A DNA stretch of 10,404 bases from Treponema sp. UBA4326 (lineage in GTDB: Bacteria; Spirochaetota; Spirochaetia; Treponematales; Treponemataceae). The translations under genes were made by a program, and so were the position numbers. The stretch is from assembly GCA_002393835.1 (NCBI GenBank), contig DGTW01000095.1, forward strand, positions 1 to 10,404. The letters run 5' to 3'. This document shows positions 1 to 6,974 of the stretch, one piece after another (position 1 is the first letter of the stretch; the number at the start of each line of letters is the position of its first letter). The notes under the pieces were generated by a model that worked only from the letters and a program-made list of their open reading frames with translations, did no database searches and was not told where the DNA came from.

Positions 1-1061
1 CTGAAGACAATCCTGACCCCAATGCAATAATTTCCTTCAAAGACAATAAAGTTGCTATGATTTGTATAGCTAACTTTGATGTCAACAAAGACAATCAACT
101 GTCTTATGGTGAAGCTGCCACAGTAAAATCATTGAATGGTGTATTCGCAGGTAAGGATATAACTCTTTTTGATGAATTAAAGTATTTCACGGGATTATCT
201 GAAATAAGTAGCGAAGCCTTTAAAGGCTGTAGCAGTTTGACTTCTATCACCATTCCCAATAGTGTGAAAAGCATTCAAAGTAATGCATTCATGCTTTGCA
301 TAGGCCTTAAAAAAGTCATTGTAAAAGACATAGCAGCATGGTGCGGAATCAAGTTCGATGGTTCTTTCTCTAATCCTTTATCTTTTGCCCACCATTTATA
401 TAGTGACGAAAAGACGGAAATCACAAATCTAATTATTCCCAACAGCGTGACGAGCATTGGAGATTATGCGTTTTATAATTGTTCAAGCCTGACGAGCATA
501 ACGATACCCGACAGCGTGACGAGCATCGGAAACTCTGCATTTTTTTGTTGCTCAAAGCTCAAGGATGTCTATTACACAGGAACTCTTAAACAATGGCTAA
601 TTATTACTTTCTCAAATAGTGCTGCTAATCCGTGCCGTTATGGGGATGGGGCAGAGTTGTATATAAACGGAGAAAAACTATCCGAAGCGATAATACCCGA
701 TGGTGTGACGAGCATCGAAGACTATGCGTTTTATAATTGTTCAAGCCTGACGAGCATAACGATACCCGACAGCGTGACGAGCATAGGAACTTATGCATTC
801 TTTAAATGTAAAAGCCTTACTGAAATAACGATACCCGACGGTGTGACGAGCATAGGGGAAGAGACGTTCGGTGGTTGTTCTAGCCTCACAAATGTGACTT
901 TTGCTGATATAGAAAGTGTGTGGTATTACACAACGAATTCAAATTATACAGAAGGAACTTCAATTGGAGCAATGAGTGCTATAGATACAGAAGCGAATGC
1001 GACTTTGCTAAGAAGCACTTACAGCAGCAAGTACTTATACAACGGAAAGTACGGGCAGTAA
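1..1061 (+). CDS. BspA-like leucine-rich repeat (LRR_5) protein, 5'-truncated by window edge
   Basis: The reading frame is open from base 3, with no stop upstream of the first ATG at 57. The residues before that ATG continue the usual BspA N-terminal pattern, so the true start lies outside the window and any signal peptide cannot be seen. Domains in order: an EF-hand/dockerin-like loop at 78-113 (D-x-N-x-D-x-Q-L-S-x-x-E), then about seven 23-residue LRR_5 units of the type V-T-S-I-G-x-x-A-F-x-x-C-S-S-L-T-x-I-T-I-P. The LRR run is broken by two related spacer modules (around AAWCGIKF and LKQWLIITF). A tail containing IGAMS and ATLLRSTYS follows. Known for the family: surface or secreted adhesion and host-binding proteins in Treponema, Tannerella and gut anaerobes. 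Here the surface location is inferred. GC is about 35% in a sampled line. No terminator is evident before the next gene, 60 nt downstream. Confidence 0.9.
   Translation, partial: EDNPDPNAIISFKDNKVAMICIANFDVNKDNQLSYGEAATVKSLNGVFAGKDITLFDELKYFTGLSEISSEAFKGCSSLTSITIPNSVKSIQSNAFMLCIGLKKVIVKDIAAWCGIKFDGSFSNPLSFAHHLYSDEKTEITNLIIPNSVTSIGDYAFYNCSSLTSITIPDSVTSIGNSAFFCCSKLKDVYYTGTLKQWLIITFSNSAANPCRYGDGAELYINGEKLSEAIIPDGVTSIEDYAFYNCSSLTSITIPDSVTSIGTYAFFKCKSLTEITIPDGVTSIGEETFGGCSSLTNVTFADIESVWYYTTNSNYTEGTSIGAMSAIDTEANATLLRSTYSSKYLYNGKYGQ
465..784 (+). repeat. Direct repeat inside the LRR gene: exact 62-bp copies at 465-526 and 723-784
   Basis: Bases 465-526 recur identically at 723-784, an offset of 258 bp, which is exactly 86 codons, so the frame is kept. 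Similarity continues upstream with a few changes (the GTGACGAGCAT motif precedes both). Shorter copies of GTGACGAGCAT also occur near 515, 775 and 843. Each copy encodes one LRR unit and the start of the next, and each 258-bp period also contains a spacer module. Such nucleotide identity, beyond protein-level conservation, points to recent duplication or gene conversion within the repeat array. Confidence 0.92.
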
Positions 1062-1121
1062 TTGTAGTGTTGATTTTTCGGAGAGAGTTTAATTGGATTT
1101 ACGGCCTAAGGAGTTTATACT

Positions 1122-1817
1122 ATGAAACCATGTTGTGTTGTGAAGGCTGGTACAAAGAGCCTCTATTTTTATGACAGTGATTACAATATTGTTCATTTTG
1201 CATATTCTGTAAAAGAAGACATAAAGACTGTCTATCTTAACAGTGATATTGCAAGCATGGCATTTTTCCATGACAGCACATTGGAAGGTCTGTTGCTTGA
1301 TACTCGCGTGTCTTGCATACAGAAATCTGCCTGTAAATCTTGTGGTGAACTGCAACTCGTAGAATATATTGAATATAAATGTGGAACGACAGAACTGGTA
1401 AAACCTGTTGCAATTCTTGCAAATTATGCTGATGAAAACAAATATGAAATTGACAATTCTGGTAAACTGCCACTAGTCTCGGCTGACTATCTTGCAGATG
1501 AAGATTTTACCCCAGAAACACTTGGAACCATAAAAGTTGAACAAAATGCGTTCAAAGACTGTGAGAAACTGCATACAGTCGTATTTCCGAAAAAGGCAAA
1601 GAAAATAACGATTGAGAAAAATGCATTTGCAAATTGTAAAAACTTGCGTACGGTTTTGCTGTATAAAACGAAAAACCTTGATATTGATGATGAGGCTTTT
1701 AATGGTTGTGAAAAGACAAAACTTGTTTTTGTTGTTGATAAGAATTCTAAGACTGAAGGATATGTGAATGCTCATGGATTCCGTTATGTCATAGTAGATG
1801 AGTTGTGCATAATGTGA
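1122..1817 (+). CDS. Small LRR_5-like protein, no signal peptide
   Basis: This is a 231-residue protein. Its C-terminal half carries at least three BspA/LRR_5-style units: QNAFKDCEKLHTVVFP (about 141-156), KNAFANCKNLRTVLLY (about 166-181) and DEAFNGCEKTKLVFVV (about 190-205). A capping segment with GYVNAHGFRYVIVD follows. The N-terminal half (1-130) looks like degenerate repeats (IASMAFFHDSTLEGLLL, IQKSACKSCGELQLVEYIEY) and I do not recognise a separate domain. No hydrophobic leader is visible, so it is probably cytoplasmic, unlike classical BspA proteins. The ATG at 1122 is supported by a TAAGGAG ribosome-binding site at 1107-1113. It lies 60 nt after the upstream LRR gene in the same direction and may be co-transcribed with it. 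Its role is unknown. Adjacency to the ATPase/nuclease pair may be incidental. Confidence 0.8.
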   Translation: MKPCCVVKAGTKSLYFYDSDYNIVHFAYSVKEDIKTVYLNSDIASMAFFHDSTLEGLLLDTRVSCIQKSACKSCGELQLVEYIEYKCGTTELVKPVAILANYADENKYEIDNSGKLPLVSADYLADEDFTPETLGTIKVEQNAFKDCEKLHTVVFPKKAKKITIEKNAFANCKNLRTVLLYKTKNLDIDDEAFNGCEKTKLVFVVDKNSKTEGYVNAHGFRYVIVDELCIM

Positions 1818-1837
1818 TTCTTTGTAGAAAGTGGAAA

Positions 1838-1883
1838 GCCGCCTTTGAAAATTTTCAATTTAAATTGAATAACTAGTGGCGGC
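1838..1883. repeat. Nested inverted repeat between the small LRR gene and the ATPase gene
   Basis: The outer arms are GCCGCC at 1838-1843 and GGCGGC at 1878-1883, perfectly complementary. Between them is a perfect 16-bp palindrome, TTCAATTTAAATTGAA (1854-1869). No T-run follows the outer stem on the plus strand (ATAACAAAAAA follows), so it is not a standard intrinsic terminator. It could be a regulatory operator, an RNA structure in the leader of the ATPase/nuclease operon, or a junction left by insertion. A weak promoter-like pair overlaps it (TTGAAA at 1845-1850 with AATAAC at 1868-1873) but is not convincing. Confidence 0.55.
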
Positions 1884-1913
1884 ATAACAAAAAATTACTT
1901 TCGGAGATTTTTC

Positions 1914-3527
1914 ATGGAAAAATTGAAAAGCTCAAAATCTAAAAATATAGATTCGATTGATTCAAATTCTTTGGAATTAGTATACATCTACATTAACAAA
2001 TACAAAATCTTCGAAAGACAAGGCTTTTGTTTCTGTCCTGAGTACGAGGTTATTTCTGCCGAAAAAAATGATGATGAAGCACTGTTTCTAAAAATCAAGA
2101 CAAAAGAAAACTTCGTTGACTTGTTTGAAGATGAAAACATAAGCCTTACGATTATTTGCGGAAAGAATGGTACTGGTAAATCAACTTTGTTGGAAATAAT
2201 AAAATCTGAAATAGAGAATGTGATTTATGTTTACAAAGATGAGAATGAAAACTTTTATGCAACGGGAAGTGTTAAACTGGAATTCGATGGAAGAGAAATC
2301 AATGTTTGTGATGTTCAAAAAATAAAAGTTGAGAATATTAACAAATTTAATCCTTCAAAACAGAACATCGTTGAATATATTTATAAATATTACAATGAAA
2401 ACAATTACAAAAATGTGGAACTTTTTGACAATATTTTACCAGAAGAAGATGATTTGTTTTCTCATTTCCGTGTAGCTATATGGGATATTAAGAATGAATT
2501 TTCCGATTTGCAAGATGATTATGGAGATTTATTAACTTCAAAGGATTATTCTAACTTAAGAAAAAATGTATTTGCAATTTGTGTATTGTCAGATGCAAAA
2601 TTTATGATGGAATTTAAAAACAAAAAGAAAAACCTAGACAATAGCAATCGAAAATGCTTAGACTTGCTTTCTGAATTTTTTCACAGCAATATATATGACT
2701 ATAACGAGTTATGTGATTTACAAGAAGAACTTTTTAATGGTGAATATAAAATTTCTGATTTTAAAAAGGTAAAGTCAAAAGTAAAAAAACTTGAAGAACT
2801 TTGTTGCAAAATATCTGGTCTCAAAAAATCTTATTTTGATAAAAAAATCTTCTTTGATGGTTATAAAAAATTTGACGATGATGAAAGACATTTTGAAGAT
2901 TTGAGTTCAGGAGAATATAATGAATTTAAATATCGTTATCAGGTTTTTAGCATATTGAAAGAAGAAACTTTGAATACATGGGTTCTTGATGAAGCGGAAA
3001 CTTTTTTGCATCCCGACTGGTGCAGAAGTTTTTTACATGACTTTTTACAATGTTTTCGAGATATAAAAAATATACCTGATAATAAAAAATTTGTTAAAGA
3101 TAAATCGAAAAATCGTATTGTTGTGGTTAGGAAGAAAGAATTTGATTTTTCGGATAAGAAGAAAAATTTCATCATTTCAACTCACTCTCCGTTTTTGCTG
3201 TCCGATGTCACAAATGACTACATCATCTATTTGGAGCGACAGAAAGACGGTTCAACGAAACAAGTTCTAAAAGATAAAAACACTTTTGCTGGCAATATAG
3301 GCGAACTTTTCACAGAAAATTTCTTTATGGAAAATACAATTGGAGATTTTGCCAGCGAGAAGATTAGAAAAATTATAAAAAAGCTAAAATCTAAAAAGAC
3401 GATAGATTATGAAAAAATGACGAAGTACAAAAGTCTGATTGATTGTGTTGGCGATGATTTGCTTAGAACGCTTTTGACTGATATGTGGGAGATGAAAAAA
3501 AATGAAAAAAATAAATCTGACAGATGA
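1914..3527 (+). CDS. ABC-type AAA ATPase, PtuA-like (Septu-type defence ATPase)
   Basis: This 537-residue protein has all motifs of the SMC/OLD/PtuA-like ATPase group. Walker A is GKNGTGKST (83-91), the ABC signature is LSSGE (330-334), Walker B is WVLDEAETFLHP (356-367) and the switch histidine is in ISTHSPFLLSD (421-431, H424). After the switch comes a conserved-looking segment, TFAGNIGELF with FMENTIGDFA (about 457-480), which I associate with PtuA-type and retron-associated ATPases. Residues about 100-320 are a Lys/Glu/Asp-rich insertion that may be partly coiled coil. No C-terminal TOPRIM domain is visible, which argues against a complete OLD nuclease. The start is set by GGAG at 1903-1906, 7 nt before the ATG. 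The gene overlaps the HNH gene by 26 nt, so the two are almost certainly co-translated. GC is low, about 25% in 2881-2940, suggesting transfer. Known for Septu: the ATPase assembles with an HNH nuclease and limits phage growth. Activity here is inferred. Confidence 0.85.
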   Translation: MEKLKSSKSKNIDSIDSNSLELVYIYINKYKIFERQGFCFCPEYEVISAEKNDDEALFLKIKTKENFVDLFEDENISLTIICGKNGTGKSTLLEIIKSEIENVIYVYKDENENFYATGSVKLEFDGREINVCDVQKIKVENINKFNPSKQNIVEYIYKYYNENNYKNVELFDNILPEEDDLFSHFRVAIWDIKNEFSDLQDDYGDLLTSKDYSNLRKNVFAICVLSDAKFMMEFKNKKKNLDNSNRKCLDLLSEFFHSNIYDYNELCDLQEELFNGEYKISDFKKVKSKVKKLEELCCKISGLKKSYFDKKIFFDGYKKFDDDERHFEDLSSGEYNEFKYRYQVFSILKEETLNTWVLDEAETFLHPDWCRSFLHDFLQCFRDIKNIPDNKKFVKDKSKNRIVVVRKKEFDFSDKKKNFIISTHSPFLLSDVTNDYIIYLERQKDGSTKQVLKDKNTFAGNIGELFTENFFMENTIGDFASEKIRKIIKKLKSKKTIDYEKMTKYKSLIDCVGDDLLRTLLTDMWEMKKNEKNKSDR

Positions 3528-4257
3528 GCAAATAAAACAGGCAAAAGATGTTCTAAGTAAGTTTAAAGATTATGATGCATTTTCAGCCTCAAAAAATAAT
3601 GCCTATTCTTTTACTAAAATTATATGCGTAAAAGTTTGTCCGTATTGTAATATCAATTACATATACACTGTGTTTTCAGAAGATGGTGACGCAGTTTTGC
3701 GTCCAGACATTGATCATTATTTCTGCAAATCAAAATATAAAAAATACCAATTGTGTCTGTACAATCTCATTCCTTCATGTATGCCTTGCAATGAACGATT
3801 AAAAGGAAGTGAAAATTTTATGAAAACTCCGTATCTGCATCCATATTTCCATGATTTTCATTCTATCATGCGTTTTTCTGTAAGTTTGAATAAAACGACA
3901 GATTATTTAGATGAGGATAATATTGAAATATTTTTTGTCTCAAAATCCAATTCTGCACCTCTTGTAGTGCGGGCAAAAAATAACATCAAAATATTCAAAT
4001 TAGTAGAGCGGTATCAGTATCACAAAGACCAAGTGGTTGATTTGTTCAAAAAATCAAAATACTATTGGAAAGCAAAAAGAGATGAAATAAGTCGCCTTTT
4101 CTCTAAGAATTCTGATACATCTACAACTTTGCATTCATATCTTCCTTTGGAAAGCATATTGTTTTCAGAAAAAGACTGCGACATCAATCAAGTCTCTCTC
4201 GGCAAATTGAAAAAAGACATTATAAATTACTACTGCCTTAGAAAAAACACAAAGTGA
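3502..4257 (+). CDS. Zinc-binding HNH endonuclease, PtuB-like partner of the upstream ATPase
   Basis: This 251-residue protein has an HNH fold with structural cysteines. CPYC (46-49) is the first pair, and RPDIDHYF (67-74) carries the catalytic-type D71-H72. N88 of YNLIPS follows, and CMPCN (93-97) is the second pair with the terminal Asn. A further YLHPYFHDF motif (111-119) and the segment FKLVERYQYHKDQVVDLF (165-182) are typical of HNH proteins coupled to AAA ATPases. The nuclease is expected to cut nucleic acid using H72 and one metal ion. The start at 3502 lies inside the ATPase gene, with GGGAG at 3487-3491 as its ribosome-binding site, giving a 26-nt overlap and coupled translation. In Septu the equivalent subunit is the effector nuclease held by PtuA. 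A stand-alone or restriction-type role is possible but less likely given the fused gene order. Confidence 0.85.
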   Translation: MKKINLTDEQIKQAKDVLSKFKDYDAFSASKNNAYSFTKIICVKVCPYCNINYIYTVFSEDGDAVLRPDIDHYFCKSKYKKYQLCLYNLIPSCMPCNERLKGSENFMKTPYLHPYFHDFHSIMRFSVSLNKTTDYLDEDNIEIFFVSKSNSAPLVVRAKNNIKIFKLVERYQYHKDQVVDLFKKSKYYWKAKRDEISRLFSKNSDTSTTLHSYLPLESILFSEKDCDINQVSLGKLKKDIINYYCLRKNTK

Positions 4258-4329
4258 TTCTTTGCAAATGAACATTTACGGTGGATTCGATAAACTCAAC
4301 AACTGTGGGCAGCTTTGCCTTACTAGTCG

Positions 4330-5517
4330 TTATGCCCAGAAATCTTCTACTACTTCCTTCACCGCTTCAAACAGTTCTTCCATCGCTTTTTTGGTCGTGG
4401 CGGCCCCGAAACTGAACCTTACCGCGCTGTCCTGAATGTCGCGGCTTGCGTTCATCGCTGCGAGAATCGGGCGGCTTTGTTTTTTGGCTGAGCATGCGCT
4501 TCCTGTTGAGATGCAAAAACCTTTTGCGTCAAGAGCGCGAACCATCACATTGCCCGGGATTCCCACAAAGGCTGCCTGAACCACCCATGGGCTGAAACGC
4601 GACTGAGTTTCCTCGCTAAAATCTTCGCGGAGTTCCGGGACGAGGCGGCACTTCTCCAGAGTTTTCAGCTTTTTCAAAAAGTCAATAATCCATTCCTTCT
4701 GCTGTTCGTAGCGTTCATTTGTGCTTGGGGCAGCGTTTTTTCCGAGATAGAATTTTTCAAGGCATTTTGCGAATGCAACGGCCCCGAAAAGGTTTTCCGT
4801 GCCGCTTCTGATGTTCTGTTCCTGGCCGCCGCCGACCAGAAATGAATTCATTGGCTTTGCAAGGTATAAAAGACCGATTCCTCGCGGGCCTGAGATTTTG
4901 TGGGCGCTCAATGCCGCTGAGTCGATTCCTTTGTGCGACAGATCAAGCGGAATTTTTCCTGCCGCCTGAACGCAGTCAACATGAAAGTGAGGCTTTTTCT
5001 TTCCTTTTGCGGCTTCTTCCAGCGCGTCGGCAATCTCGTAAATGCTCTGGATGCAGCCCGTCTCGTTGTTCACCGCCATTACCGTGACAAAAAGCGTGTC
5101 AGGGGTAAGGTTTTCGATTATTGACTGTGGTGCGATAAAGCCGTTTTTGTCGGGATTTACGCTCACGACATCAAAGCCCTGTTTTTTGAGCATGAAACAT
5201 TCTTCGCGAAGGGCAGGATGCTCAATCGCACTCAATATGATTCTTCCTTTTTTTGCAGGAGTATTCAAAACTGATAAAAGCGGTATATGGTCGCTTTCGG
5301 TGCCGCCTGATGTGAAGTAGAGCTGGCTTGATTTTACGCCGAGAGTTTTTGCGCATGATTCTCGCGCTTCCTCAAAAATTTTTCTTGCTTCTTTTCCTGT
5401 CTTGTGAACTGAAGACGGGTTTCCGTCGTATTGAATTGCGGTTTCCAAAGATTCTCGTAAAATTTCTGCGTCACATGGGGCAGTAGCCGCCCAGTCAAAA
5501 TAATGCTCTGAATTCAT
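4330..5517 (-). CDS. nifS: Cysteine desulfurase, NifS/IscS class
   Basis: This 395-residue PLP enzyme is of normal family length. It removes sulfur from cysteine as an enzyme persulfide for Fe-S cluster assembly and tRNA thiolation, in the cytoplasm. Seen motifs: YFDWAATAP at the N-terminus (family norm is YFDNAAT), TSGGTESD (69-76) and IEHPA with H100 stacking on PLP. VNNETG (149-154), HVDCVQAAG (179-187, D181 and Q184) and SAHKISGPRGIG (204-215, PLP Lys207) follow. GGGQEQNIRSGTEN (229-242) comes next, and STGSACSA holds the catalytic Cys342. It is preceded on the minus strand by the GGDEF gene, 54 nt away. No nifU or iscU scaffold gene is next to it in the window. No Shine-Dalgarno is seen before the ATG. 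A good promoter ends 7 nt upstream, so the mRNA may be leaderless. GC is about 58% in 4441-4500, far above the neighbouring defence genes. Confidence 0.93.
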   Translation of the reverse strand: MNSEHYFDWAATAPCDAEILRESLETAIQYDGNPSSVHKTGKEARKIFEEARESCAKTLGVKSSQLYFTSGGTESDHIPLLSVLNTPAKKGRIILSAIEHPALREECFMLKKQGFDVVSVNPDKNGFIAPQSIIENLTPDTLFVTVMAVNNETGCIQSIYEIADALEEAAKGKKKPHFHVDCVQAAGKIPLDLSHKGIDSAALSAHKISGPRGIGLLYLAKPMNSFLVGGGQEQNIRSGTENLFGAVAFAKCLEKFYLGKNAAPSTNERYEQQKEWIIDFLKKLKTLEKCRLVPELREDFSEETQSRFSPWVVQAAFVGIPGNVMVRALDAKGFCISTGSACSAKKQSRPILAAMNASRDIQDSAVRFSFGAATTKKAMEELFEAVKEVVEDFWA

Positions 5518-5524
5518 GTCTAGA

Positions 5525-5553
5525 ATAATAGCGCATTATGAAATCTTAAACAA
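5525..5553 (-). promoter_or_regulatory. Sigma70-type promoter for the cysteine desulfurase gene
   Basis: On the minus strand the -35 is TTGTTT (5548-5553) and the -10 is TATTAT (5525-5530), separated by exactly 17 bp. The ATG is at 5517-5515, only 7 nt past the -10, so transcription would start about one base before the start codon. No ribosome-binding site is visible in that interval (TCTAGAC), consistent with a leaderless or near-leaderless message. An alternative -10, CATAAT slightly upstream, would give a short leader but has no matching -35. Confidence 0.5.
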
Positions 5554-5571
5554 TTCGAGAAATCCGGCTTT

Positions 5572-6951
5572 TTATCTTCGGGCGAGTTCCGGATGCTGCC
5601 TGTAGAATTCTTTTTTGTCGGCGTACATTGCTTCGTCGGCAACATGCATACAGTAACGCAGGTCTCTGTCGCCGTCGCTCCAGTCTGAGCCAACCGCAAA
5701 GCATACGGGCGAACCGTAACTTGACTCTTCTTTTAAGACCTTTACCTTTTGGTCAAAGGATTCTTTACTACAGTTTGGAACAATCACGACGAATTCATCG
5801 CCGCCTGAGCGGTAAATTTCGTCGCTTACAAAGTGCTTCTTTAGAAGATTGGCCGCATTTTTGAGCAGCCTGTCTCCAGCTTCATGGCCTCCATTGTCGT
5901 TGCATTGCTTTAGACCGTTCAAGTCTGCGAAAACAACGCCGAAAGGTGTGTGCACGTGCTTGTCGCCGCTTACATGCCAGTCAACTCGGGCATTCATTGA
6001 ATTTCGGTTTTTTACTCCTGTGAGGAAATCCACGTTGCTCATGTATTCCAGTTTTTCCATCATGTCGTTGCTGGCAATTTCTGAGGAAAGGAAGAAGGCC
6101 GTCAGCTGAATGTATTCTTTTAGCTCGACTATATGCTCTACATCGAAATTCGTGATGAAGAGGACACCCATCATTTTTTTGCCATGAGAGAGGGGAACGA
6201 GGACAAGGCTCTCGACTTTTGCGCTTCTCAGGCTTTTGACCCACACTGGATTTTGTTTTTCAAGTTGTGCCATGTCATATTCGTCTTTGACGATGATTTG
6301 GTCCCTTTTGCCTATGGTTCCTTCCCATGAGAAAACTACATCTGGAGTGAGGTAGGGGGCATAATCTTCGATGACTGCAACATCATCCCTGAATTTAGAG
6401 CAGAGGGGAGCATATTTTTGTTTTTCCTTGTCAATCATGATTATGACGCTGCTGAAGGAATGGGTCTTTTTCTGAATGTCGGAGATTACAGTATTCATGC
6501 TCTCGTAAAAATTCTCTGACCCCCTGAGGGTTATGCAGGTTTTGATTACATCGGGTGCTATGTCTACTGAGATGTCGGACATTTTTTCTGATTCAGGACC
6601 GTTAGTGAATTCAAAGAAAAAAATGAAATAGCAGATGTTTTCGTTGTCATATTCCGTTGACAGGGGAATGTAGGTTCCGTCCGTCCATATACCCATGGAT
6701 TTTGTGTCTACATAGGCATGAAGATACTGTTTTCCGACAGCACAACGGTAGCAGAAGTCTTCAAAATTTGGCTCTTTGGGAATAAGTTCTGTATAGATTA
6801 TGTTGTCATGGTAGCCAGGACCCATTATTTTCTTGTACATAGAATTTGCCGAGACAATTCTGATGTCGCCATAATGACCGTCAGATTTTTTTTCTACGGA
6901 CATGACTGCGGCTGCCATTTCATAGGAATCTACTATTTGTTGAAAGTCCAT
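5572..6951 (-). CDS. Diguanylate cyclase with PAS-like and GAF sensor domains (GGDEF)
   Basis: This 459-residue soluble protein has no membrane segment. Residues about 1-120 look PAS-like (IRIVSANSMYKKIMG, 30-44). Residues about 130-295 fit a GAF domain (VIIMIDKEK, VLVPLSHGKKMMGVLFITNF). Residues 305-455 are a GGDEF domain with DFLTG (308-312), the metal Asp343 in FADLNGLKQCNDNGGHEAGDRL and an intact SGGDEF active site (382-387). It should make cyclic di-GMP from two GTP, controlled by a signal sensed by the N-terminal domains. The inhibitory I-site RxxD, expected five residues before GGDEF, reads FVSD (374-377), so product feedback inhibition is probably absent. The gene is divergent from the FHA gene, with overlapping promoters in the 79-bp gap. 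No clear Shine-Dalgarno precedes the ATG. Both ligand and output are unknown. Confidence 0.92.
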   Translation of the reverse strand: MDFQQIVDSYEMAAAVMSVEKKSDGHYGDIRIVSANSMYKKIMGPGYHDNIIYTELIPKEPNFEDFCYRCAVGKQYLHAYVDTKSMGIWTDGTYIPLSTEYDNENICYFIFFFEFTNGPESEKMSDISVDIAPDVIKTCITLRGSENFYESMNTVISDIQKKTHSFSSVIIMIDKEKQKYAPLCSKFRDDVAVIEDYAPYLTPDVVFSWEGTIGKRDQIIVKDEYDMAQLEKQNPVWVKSLRSAKVESLVLVPLSHGKKMMGVLFITNFDVEHIVELKEYIQLTAFFLSSEIASNDMMEKLEYMSNVDFLTGVKNRNSMNARVDWHVSGDKHVHTPFGVVFADLNGLKQCNDNGGHEAGDRLLKNAANLLKKHFVSDEIYRSGGDEFVVIVPNCSKESFDQKVKVLKEESSYGSPVCFAVGSDWSDGDRDLRYCMHVADEAMYADKKEFYRQHPELARR

Positions 6952-6974
6952 GATTTTATTTTAAGGCAGAATTC

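Noticed and set aside
1093..1121. TTGGAT-17-TATACT promoter-like pair before the small LRR gene
   Set aside because: The -10 abuts the ATG, so transcription would begin inside the gene and lose the clear TAAGGAG ribosome-binding site. Judged a chance match or overlapping coding context.
1838..1890. Integron attC site (GGCATAAC core, nearby ACTAGT, similar words near 4322-4337)
   Set aside because: No complementary outer core pair in the right order flanks the stem, and the similar word near 4330 is the desulfurase stop codon context. No integrase is seen.
1818..1913. Retron msr/msd-type non-coding RNA upstream of the PtuA/PtuB-like genes
   Set aside because: Some retrons carry these effectors, but no reverse transcriptase gene is present in the window and the palindrome is short and simple.
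4306..4338. TGGGCA/TGCCCA stem as terminator for the desulfurase or the HNH gene
   Set aside because: The stem is only 6 bp with a 21-nt loop, overlaps the desulfurase stop codon, and has no T-run on either strand.
4842..5320. Plus-strand open frames opposite the cysteine desulfurase
   Set aside because: They lie entirely antisense to a gene with intact family motifs and have no recognisable domains or ribosome-binding sites.
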